From Watersipora subatra (lineage: Eukaryota > Bryozoa > Gymnolaemata > Cheilostomatida > Watersiporidae), in assembly GCF_963576615.1 (NCBI RefSeq), contig NC_088717.1, positions 12,425,559 to 12,489,558 on the forward strand: 64,000 nucleotides of DNA. Direction: 5' to 3'. The stretch's first letter is position 1; every line of letters begins with the position of its first letter. The position numbers and the translations under genes were made by a program. The notes below the pieces were generated by a model. The model worked only from the letters and a program-made list of their open reading frames with translations. It ran no database searches and was not told the DNA's origin. Below are positions 46,201-58,200 of this stretch, piece after piece.

Positions 46201-49200
46201 CTAACGCGGCAAGTTAGCGAACAAAGCCATATAAACTAGATCACAGATATGTATCATAGCAGCTCTCACCTAGTGACTAAAGGAGAGACAACAGTAGTTA
46301 CAGGTTGACCAGATGCTATCCTTAGTGTGGGAATAGTGTGGCTCTGGATTCTGTCTTCAACTAAAAAAGCATAGAGGTTAGCAGTAACTGGAGAGCTATG
46401 ATGAAATATATGTAAAAATTCATTATTGGAATTGCCTTCCCATAAACTTCAACATAATATAAATGATTTTCCAATGTTAAACCAATGCTGGAGAGCTATG
46501 ATGAAATATATGTAAAAATTCATTATTGGAATTGTCTTCCCATAAACTTCAACATAATATAAATGATTTTCCAATGGTAAACCAATGCTCCAATCTCAAG
46601 TCTTGAGGGAATGACAACTTCTACTGACCAGCAAACTTGGCAGTCTCAACAAAAGAAGCAACTATATAGACAATTCCATTCTCACAGACCTGCAGGAGCT
46701 GAGGTAGCGGATAAAATAGAGAGTGGACCGCCCAAGGGAGGTGCCGGCTCACATCTGTCATCAACGAGAACATACCCGTTGACACACTTCTCACAGTACT
46801 TGCCATCTGATCCATCCATGCAGTCTAAGCAGGTGCCTACATAAGCATCCAAAATATACATGAGCACACGTTGTTATCTTATAATGATATCACCCGGTAG
46901 CAAGTACGCCCAATCATGGTTTGATCTCGGAGTTCTCTTGTTTAGCAAAAAACTAAAAACTGTTTCTCTTGAATCTCATAAATGCGCCAGAAGACGACAC
47001 TAAATAAACCAACTAGGAAAAAATGTTTCAACATCTCTATAAAAATATTGCAACCAAATGTCTGGATCTGCTATCATTTTTGGTATGAGAAAAAGTGAGT
47101 AATGGTGCAAGCTTTTACATGTATGTGGATCTATGGAATGCTGACTAACAATATGTAAACTAGGGACGAAAGATAAGTAGAATTAGCTCACTTTACTAGA
47201 TTCCAGCGGGATGCTCACATACACTATCTTAATATCAGTACCTGAAGGACCTGCGTAAAATGTCTGAATGGTATTATCAGACAGTACTAGACATGGCGAC
47301 TACTACGTTTACAAACATTGCAAACTTTCAATTTGATAGTTAATAAATCTCAAAAGCCGCTACAAACACGCCATTACGATCAAGACGTTACATTAAATGC
47401 ACGTGATAATGAACAAGCATGGCTTTGAGAGCCTACTAAATGCAAAGTCGCAACAAAATTGAAGAGATGAAGGTTGTACGCATGGAAATGAGATCACGTG
47501 AAACGTGTCACAGATGTCCATGGCATCAGATCATTCATCTGAGGCATGATTACCCAAGGAGTCGTTACTCTTACTAAATAGTTAATAGAAGCTAAGACTA
47601 ATGTACAAGTTAAGCTAATAACGGAATGAATAGATATCACGGGAAACTAATCGAATAGCAGTCTCGTCTATATGTCATTTCTAGTTAACAAATCACACAG
47701 AATGTTTCTCTTATGATGTTGGTCAAAATGCTGTACATAAACTAAGAAACTAATCACCAAGCTAGTTTTGCCATGCAGTTCTACTGCAACGACATTAGAG
47801 GCTCCTACAACATAAATAATCCATCCCAAGAATGTTTACTTTGTAGGGATTTTACCTTACATGAACAGTAGAATACATGTAAATAGCCTGACCCGTTCCA
47901 AGATCTTTCTAAACTCTCCCCTTTGGCCATTCAAATAGGAAAAAACTAAACCTAACTTAGCAGTTGAGCAGTTTAATTGAACTACTGCACGGTAACTTGG
48001 GTATTATTGGTTTCAACAACCTTTCTCTTTTTTCTTATCACTTTCATTTGGTTTTTAGGGTCCTTGTTTACAGCACTTTTACTAAGGGAGTGCATCTCTT
48101 CAATATCATATTGAATCGATATTGTTCAATTTTTTTTTAGACAGCGAGGTGGGGAAAAATAAATGCGTCTGAATCAAAGTAAAACAAAAATATATATTTG
48201 CTATCAGCGGTGTCTCTCTGTTTATTCGTTTTTTCGAAGACAGGTTTAGAGATTAGAATAAAAGATTGATTCCAATAAGACACCGATTCATAACGTTCAG
48301 ATTGGCAGACGGACACAACTAACACCCGCACCAATCGACCGATCAGAATAACTGTGCAGCTACTTATTCTCTTTGCTTTATCTGCACACATGATGATCTC
48401 CCATAGCATGCCAGACTGCAAGAGTAATATAGAGATACTCCTTAAAGTCATCTTCTCTCTCAAAGGTGGCAAGAGAGAAAACAACATTTTTAAGGCTAAC
48501 TATGAGACTCACATTATTCCAATCGAATTTAAGAACTTGCACCAATTTAACGCATTACATTATATGAAATTCCTTACAATAGTACGAAGTAAAAACTTTG
48601 CATAAACTATTTACGCAAAGTGGAATTTATGTTATAGGAGGTTTACGTTATAGGAATATCTACAACTGTACTAGTCTAATCCATAGAAATTTCTCAAGTG
48701 AATCGACAAAGCAAATCATACCAAAACAACAAGCAGAAGCAGGAATGCTTGGACAATGTACGGCATAATGAGCAGGCCTCCAGTAACTGTGAAAGGGACA
48801 ATAGAGACAGGAGGTTAACAAATGACTGCTGAGTAAGGGAAGGAAACAAAGGAGTGCCGCGCGCGGAGCCTAACCAGTGCCAAAATGAATGAGTCAAGCT
48901 GAGCAGTCATAAACAAAGCATGAAGTGAAGCGCTTTTCCTTGTGTTTAGACATGGCAGCAGATGGCAGGAATTATGTTAGTGTAGGGAATTAAGATTTCC
49001 TATTGCAAATATGCCATCGTCACCCCATTAGTAATTGTCTTCTCCCTTGTGAGATACTATCTTTGAACAACCAAAAGGAACAACAATAATGTGTCCTACC
49101 ACGCTTCCAAACGACGACGAATGCTGACCTTATCTCGAAAGGAGATATTTCCTTTTTTTGTTGATAGAATGGACTGACAGGGTGGCAGACGATAGTCAAA

Positions 49201-52200
49201 CACAGATAACCAGCCCTTGAGGAGACATCAAGTCAGCAATACAAATATTTAGCGGAAGCACCTTTGCTCGGGAGACACAGAAGACATATTCTTAAAAGAC
49301 TATACGCATCACAAAGTTCGCGAGTAATGAGCGATCAAGTCAAGCAAATTGTAGACAGACAGGAAATAGCTTTACCCATTTTTTTGCTTCTTCCATCATA
49401 ACTTCTTTATGGCAAAATAGATTTGCATATGAAAATAAACATCACAAAAATTATTTAAATAAATTTATGAATTTTGCTACCATCGGTCTAGAAATTTAAA
49501 CTGTATTTCGATTAAATAGTGGCTGGTTTTGATGAGCAAAGCTGCTGAGTGAACACTCCCAGTGTGAATGGTCAGACCTGGTAAATGAACACCACCAGTA
49601 TGAATGATCAGGCCTGGTAAATAAACACCACCAGTATGAATGATCAGGCCTGATAAGGGAACACTACCAGTATGAATGGTCAGACCTGGTAAGTGAACGC
49701 CATCAGTACGAGTGGACAGACAAGCTACAAGCTCTGGCTGTTGGTCACACCTCAAGCGACACACGTATAGCCCATGCACACTTCCTTCCCGCTTCCACTA
49801 ACGTGATACAGGCTACTAGCTGGTCAAACTTGGCAAAGACAACATTGGAGGAAATTGCTTTTAGCTTGTGCGGCAACCCCCCAACAAGTGGAAACAATGA
49901 ATCAGGGTCAAAACAAGATAACAAGTTGTCTAATCTGTCACTTCTAATCCATTATAATATTAGAATTGTGCCAAGAACCGATGAGTTGACAGATTCTCGT
50001 TTATACTTTAAAGAACTTTAAATGTGAAAACACACTACGCGATATTTATCACGATATCGTGCTGGATGGCGCTAATCTACGCTAGAACTCGCTGAGCGAG
50101 CTTTGGCGCTAATCTGCGCTAGAACTCACTCAGCGAGCTCATGCAGAGCGATAACGCTAGACATTCTCTATCACAACTTTATCGCGAGCCAGATGCATTT
50201 CGATTGGTTGGTTTTTTCCCAGAATGCATTTTTATGGCGGGTAATTATTTCTATTGATGTTCACCAACGTACAGAAGCAAAATTTTGCTATTTTGTTACG
50301 ATTCAAACATCACCAGAACGAACATTGAATTGTTCAATAAATTCAATAAAAACGTTTCCAGTCCTGTACGACATAACACACAAAAATTACAAAAAACCAG
50401 TTGAAAACCAACATTTGGAGTCAATCCGTTGTGCAGATTGATTATCTTGAGAATGGTAAATATGTAATATATTAAGCATAAAAAACTACTATAAAGTAAA
50501 CTATATATAAAAATCGTAAAATATCACTGTTAAAAATACAAGAATAGTTTTTTCTTACGTCTTCTTGTAGTGTACAATCCGTGAAAGTGATATATGCCTG
50601 ATAAAAAAAGCGGAAGTTGTTTACGTCGTTGCCTAGACAGCGCCATATTGACTTACCTAAATTTATCAACAACTCTGAAGAAACTAATGATACAGAGTTT
50701 TATTGGCAGTTTGTGAGCGTGCCCACATCATCGTTTGCTGGTGAATCGCTCAAGTGCGCTTAGGCACACGCCAGCGATATCTCCGCGCCCCTCATGACGC
50801 ACGCGATAAAATCGCCTAGTGTGTTTGAACCTTTAGGCTGACTACAATGAACAAGAAATCAATAAATGGCATAGGGATGCCACGGGTGAGGCCGAGGGTG
50901 ATTCCGAGGGTGATGCCAAGGGTGATGGCAAGGGTGATGCCGAGTGTGATGCCGAGGATGATGGCGAGAGTGACGGCAAGATTGACACTGGGAAAGTACA
51001 AAGCAACCCGTCAGCTAAGCAGCAGTATCATAGGAAGATGAGAATTGAAAGACCAACAAAAAGTGGAACGAGCGCACCAGAAGCAAAAAGGATGCAGTTT
51101 CCCATATCACAGCCTGAAGTTATAAACATAAAATGAAACACAATTCACTAGTTGTAAAGTACGCTCTGCGCGAGTTTCCCATAATTGTAGCCGCTGTCAC
51201 CATCGCCAGCTGAGCTATTATAATAAGCTATCAAGGAAGAATACCCAGGTTAACCATTAGGTTATTGTAATGAAACTGCTGCTTTCATAGGATTCGCGAA
51301 GGATGGTTCAAGGGCACATTTGCTTAGTTTTTGGTTTTATAAATTGTCTCCTTAGCGCAATGCATAACCACTATGTGTTATATCTAAACCGTTTCCTGAA
51401 TTCGTAATATTTGACTTTAGTTTACATTTTCACAGGAACTTCAAAACCTGGATAGTTATGAAGGAGTTGTGAGCACTATCTAATAATATACATTTATATT
51501 ATATGTCTTAACCGCCATTACCAGTTTCTTGGCAGAAAAATATATTTTAGATGCTATATATATTAAACCATTTATTTGATCCTTTTTTTGTTTTATGATT
51601 CTTGTATGGCCTAATTTGGAAAACATTTCGGTTTGAAATGAAATTATTGCTAACAAATTAATATAAATTTCTACTCGGTGAAGTGCTGAAGCGGCGAAAA
51701 CTGAACCACGAAACAGAGAGGGATTACTGCTTTGTTTTGTGTTAAACAATTCACAGTAAAGAACTTTTTCAAAAAAGAAATTTGAAGGCTATTCGTAACT
51801 CTGGGAAAAGTTTCAGCTCCAATACTTGACGGCTGGAAAAGGTACGCTCAATAAGAGGTTCACTGTTGATCAAAAAAATCTAGCACAACACGGGTCAGTA
51901 TCAATAGCCTGAGTGAATCATGAAAATGACAGAGATACTCTTAGAGTAAATAAATGGGTGGACTGTAATGTGGGCAGACGCATCTTAGCTTGCTTTCTTA
52001 AAAGAATAACTAAGCACCATTTACATGTAGTTCTACGATTTCTTTCAATTGATGAAAATTCGACTTTTAGTTGTGATTCATACTACAAATGGAACATGAT
52101 CATCTACAAAACTGCTTGTACACTGGAGAACAACAGTATGCGCTAGATTGAATTTCCCACATGAAAGTGGGCTCACTAGTACTGAACCCCCTTTAAGTAC

Positions 52201-55200
52201 AGACTAGATGATCAGTAAGCCGCTGTGAAAGAAAATTTCTTTAATGTTCTTGTGGCTAATCGAGTGATAGTTCCAAATTTGCCTCTTCACCCACCCGACC
52301 TACCTCAAGTTAGCCGAGTAACAACGACATTTGCAAGCTAAAATATTACGATTGATTGCTTGAAAAATGCTTAAAACTGCGTAAAAATTGCTGGCACCAG
52401 CAACACTCAGCTAAATATGTCAGATTACAAGTGCCAATAATATGCAAAAAAGTAAAAAATGAACCAACCGATATTTAGCTGTGGCCTCATCTACAAATAT
52501 ATATGTTAATAAGACTAAGAAAAAGAAAGATTCAGCTAATAGTGACTATTAGCTGAAAAATGTCTCCGACCGATATTATTATTATTTTATCCCAAGAAAT
52601 TATATTTTCAGCGTAAAGTTCTCCTTATAGTTAGTATTTTAGCATGAAAAAAAATTAATTACACAAACCTGTTCTAGTCTGACAGAGTCTTGTCTTGTTA
52701 TTACACTGACAGGGTGCACAGGTGTTGTTTATATTGGTATAGCTGCCAAGAGGACACTTGTCTGGGTTGGCAGCAGTCTGCTGCTTAAGGGTCACGGGCT
52801 CAGTACAAATGAAACCCTGTTGAACACTTTGAGGCGGCTGCAATAGAAACGGTACCCAATATCTACACACCGTAAATATAACACACAGACAAACATAGGG
52901 TTAGCCATGAACCCGATATGAGTGAAGAACGATTTAAATCTTGGCGTCGGCTGTAGGTCAAACCATTAGGTAAATAGGTCAGGTCTCAAGTACCAACACG
53001 CTAACATGTTATGAGCATATATATATATATATCAATAGAACTAGTACATCATAACAATACAACCCTCTCTCGTACGCGTGATTCGTTCTTGTAACGCACT
53101 TGAAAGATGAGATGAAAGTCAAGCCTTTGGAAAAAGAGGAAACAAGCTCGTGAAATATTAATGGAGTTCAGAGAAAGGCAACTAGGTACTAAGCCACTAT
53201 TATTATAGTAATGAGTAGGGTTAGTGATTGCATTCCCCAGGGTACAAAGAATTGTCAATCGCTCGTTGAGTTTATACCAATGAATACTAAAATGCAGAAA
53301 ATAAATGTGAGTAAAAGTTTTTAATTTTACGTATTTTCGTTTACCGGTTACAAGATAAATGAAAAACAATTAAAGATGAACTTGCATAAAATTTTAGTAG
53401 ACTTGATCAGAAAGTATCCGTATTTTTCTATCATTTGCAATTGTTTTAGATGTTTGAGGTGATCTAATTGCCAGGATTTTTCAAGATTAAAATCGATAAG
53501 ACTTGATCGTGGTCAAACGTTCAAATCAAGCAAAAGTGCTACAAGATAGACAAAATCAATTAAAATTTTGTGGAAGTTGATCTTAACCCTTTTAGGCCCA
53601 ATTGAATAAGTCCATTGCACGCATTCAGGCCCTATTAATTGATAGGCTGCTCACGAGTGATAGACTCAGTGTTACTAAATTGCTCCTATCTCCTTTTTCT
53701 AGTAATTTTATCTTAAGCCTGTTTTTATTTAGGAAGAAGAATTCTCAAGCTGCATTTCTATATCCATTATTGAAACAATGTAACTATGTGGAAGCAAAGA
53801 AACTTTTTATGAGCAAAATAAAAAAATTGCTTCAAATGACTAAACGATTAAAAAAAGTACCAGCTACTAAAAACATGAAAAGCAAACCCAACTTGGTAAA
53901 CTATAAGTTTAGGTTGTAGGCGCATCTGTTATAATATGCAGTGAAAAGAATTAGGAAGATCCGTGCATTAGAAGCTGAGATAATTGTACTTATGTAAAAC
54001 TTGGTTGGTCAACTTCTGATTGTATTCAGCTAATATTTAGCAATTTTAATTGTTAATATGCCCAAATTTAGCAGCAAGTGGTAAAACTGCTTGAAAATAA
54101 AATCATCATCATCAAGTCACAAAAGACTACTATCACAGCTGTCAGACTTTGTCAGATACTAGAACACAGAATACAGATACTTGCTCAGCTTTCATTCAAA
54201 GTTGAGCAAGACATCAAAAGATATTATCAGTCTAGTATTTACCTGTAAGTAAATCTCCTAATCACATCTGTTTTTGAGACAGACTGTAAAACGTCTAACT
54301 GAATGCCACCTTTATTTGAATGCCACCTCTATTAGACCGCCACTATAGAAGGGTTGAAAAATAGAGCGACATTCTTTAATTGAACGCCCCTTCTATTTGA
54401 CCGCCTTTTTGAAATTCTTTCATGTTTACGAACCCATAATAGCAAATGATCAGCAGAAAAGATCAATAACAATTAATTCTTTCGTTGTTTTTAGTCGTAT
54501 CGAAGTTACGTTTTTCGTTAAAACTTTCAAAGCAAAATCATAGAAACAATTAATAACTGTATAGTGGAACCTCGGTTCTCAAACGCCTCGGTTCTCGACC
54601 AATTCGGTTGTCGACCAAAAAATTTGAGATTTGTTCGTCTCGGGTCTCGAACGCATATTCGGCCGGCAAACGTATATTCGATTCTCAACCAAACCATAGC
54701 ATGCGCGTTAGAATTGAACGTTCGGAGCAGCTCTGGAAACAGCATGGAAACATTCGTTAATAAAGGGAAAATCAATTTACGCTTTATAAATTCTTTACAA
54801 ACCGGAAGAAACCATCTCGGACGACGTCCCTCTACCAAAGAGATTTGCTGGAAAGACAACTCTTCCTGTCGAGTTACACTAAATTATTTTGAAGAAGGAT
54901 CCTCGTTCAAAGATGTGAAGTAAACGTGCCATTGCTGTTTATATTTTCTTTTTCACACGATTTTTGATGTAACTGATCTGTTGTATTTTTGTAGTTTCAT
55001 TATCAATTTCTGCAATTTTTGGTATTGTATCTTAACTTAAAATGTTTTTGATGTTTCAAGAGCAAAACGTACGAAATGTTTACTTTTTGTTTTTTTTTCT
55101 AATCATCAAAGATAGAAAACATTTTATTAAAATTAAACACCATCTATATCTACCCGTTTTTATTTATAGGATGTAATATACAGTACAGTTTTTGATATTT

Positions 55201-58200
55201 CAACGTATGTGAGAAAAACGGTTTATATTTACGATGGCGCATGAACAACTACTTATAAGCTAAAAGATGCGCTTATGCGGCTAAAGGTTTATCATTATTT
55301 GTGTGAAATGCAACAGGTGAAAGTTCTGCTATGCTAAAAAAATTGTTAGGACGGTGATATTGAATAGTTCAGCAGTGCAGAAAAAGAATTGAGGTCAGAA
55401 GACATTGTGAAGTTATAAAACAGACAAGGAAATGTTCGTTCCATCAAAAGCAACAATGACAAGACAACTGGCCAATCAAACGATAAAAATAATGTTGTTT
55501 CAAAAATGTAAATTTTGTTTCTGCATATATTATAAGTATGGTTCATTTATGCCACTTGTTCTTGAATATATATTTGTAGCATTTGATAGATAATTATTAT
55601 ATAACTTATAAATTTGCAGATTTATAGCATACTATTTGATAATATCATGGCGGTTATATAAATTCGGCTTACAATGGTCCATAACTCCTTTTCTATTACA
55701 CATAAAAACCTAGTTTTGGCTGCAAACTGTAACAAACATATCAATGAGTGCAATGAGTTAGTACCATCGCTAGTACCACTTTGTGGACGCTTTTCTACTG
55801 ATTAGTTTCTATACTGGGTTGTAAAGATCAAAGAATGTCAATGAGGCTGTCAAATTGAGGTGACAGGGCTCTATGTTTCAACCTTTCTCCTATAGTGGGT
55901 TCAAATAGAGGTATTACAGTAAGCCTATGCGTCTAGTGTTCACAAACCTTAGTTTGCTACAAAATGGCTTCCATCCGTTATAGACTAACGAGTGTTTTTT
56001 GTACCAAAAATTGGTGTTCTCGTTTTACGAAACGACTGTTTACAACCATTTACGAAAAACATTAATGAAAAGTGAAATGTGATTATATTGCTACAAATAA
56101 ATTTAATTTAAACTGCTGTCAGTCAGCCTTGAAGACTTCGACTATAAAAGGTCACCCAGAAGCAACAAGTAATTACAATATGGAAGAATTCTAGTTGGCC
56201 TCCAGCTATAACAAGATGCTTTACTCAATGTCACAATAGTTGGAAGAATTTTAGCACAATCTTGAGCACTGGCCAAAATACTGTTTGACCTCATTAATTA
56301 AACCACCATCTTTGTAAGTCGTCAAACACACTCGTCAAGACAACACTGCTTGTCTTGCCTACAATTCTACTAGGATAAATAATCAGAGTAAATAACGTAG
56401 ACTGTCACTGATAGCTTTAATTAAAGCTAGCTGTCCCTTGCCTCTCTCTCTTCTCATTCATCTTTAATATATCATCTAATAAAAATATTGATCTTAGCTT
56501 GCCGTTTCCCACTTCTGTTCAATATCAGCCAATTGCGTCATGTCTTCTTCAATATTGATACTCTCGAAGGACTTGAGCAGATGTGCGCAGAGTTGCAAGT
56601 ATAGGCCTAGAGTACTAGCAACTTCTTAGCGTGGCTAAGAATTATACGAGTTCAAAACCGTCTCACATTGAGGTGGCAACCGTGAAAATAACAAAAATTA
56701 TATTATATAAACGACCAAAATGTTAACGATTCCATAGGCATTGTGTTCATTGTATATCACGTAACTTGAGAAGTCTTCAACTCTCGAAGCATTCTATGTG
56801 ACTTCATGACGCCAGTGCTATGGTTTTCCCCTACATTAAATGTTATATAAAGCACTATCTGGTTCAAATAAATAATATACATGGATATATTTAAATATAT
56901 AAAATATTAGTAATAATTATTAAATATATACAATTCACTCATAAGCGCTGACACTAAGGCGACTAGAAAAGCAAATACAGTGGACACCCCACTCAGGTTA
57001 CAGCAAATACAGTGGATACCCCACCGAGGTTACTGCGAACCATTATATTACGTCTTTTTCGCCTTACGTCATATATGATGCCTTATACCAAATATCATGT
57101 TAGCAGAAGGCATGCACTTTTATACCATCTTACCAGAAGGCATACACTTTTATATCATGTTAACAGAAGGCATGCACTTATATATTATCTTAACAGAAGG
57201 CATACACTTTTATATTATGTTAACACAAGGCCTACGCTTTTATATCATGTTAACAGAAGGCATACACTTTTATATTATGTTAACACAAGGCCTACGCTTT
57301 TATATCATGTTAACAGAAAGCATACACTTTTATATCATGTTAACAAAAAGCATGCACTTATATATTATTTTAACAGAAGGCATACACTTTCATATCATGT
57401 TAACAGAAGGCATACACTTTTATATAATGTTAACACAAGGCCTACGCTTTTATATTATGTTAACACAAGGCCTACACTTATATATCATGTTAACAGAAGG
57501 CATACACTTTTATACCATGTTAACAGAAGGCATACACTTTTATATTATGTTAACACAAGGTTTACGCTTTTATATCATGTTAACAGAAGGCATACACTTT
57601 TATATAATGTTAACACAAGGCCTACGCTTTTATATCATGTTAACAGAATGCATACGCTTTTATATCATAGTAACAGAAGGCATAGGCTTTTATATCATGG
57701 TAACAGAAGGCATACACTTTTATACCATGTTAACACAAGGCCTACACTTTTATATCATGTTAACAGAAGACATACACTTTTATACCAAGTTAACACAAGG
57801 CCTACACTCTTATATCCTGTTAACAGAAGGCATGAATTTTTATATTCTGTTAACAAAAAGCATAAATTTTTATATTCTGTTAACAGAAGGCACCAAACAA
57901 TTACATTATGTAAATAAAAGGCATGTACAACGTGTAATTTACACACGTGTAGGCATGTAACATGTTGAACAGCAATAAAAACAGGAAGCAAATGCAGTTA
58001 GGAGACAGACATGTAAACTAGACACGCTACTACAGATGTTGAGCATAACTACTAGACATATTAGGGTCAGGGGCAATAAGTACAGTCATACCTCGACATA
58101 CGAGTGCCCAAATTGCGAGAAACTTGACATACAAGCTGACTTTCCAGCAAGTTTCTTTCTCGCGATGCGGAGTAACATTTAAGCTATGAGCCGCCTCTCG

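Noticed and set aside
53602..53919. 105-codon plus-strand frame
   Set aside because: Has no ATG at its start and no recognisable domain, and is AT-rich and lysine-rich as expected by chance.
54564..54923. 119-codon plus-strand frame
   Set aside because: Starts inside a Tigger-like terminal repeat nested in another transposon. Not a gene.
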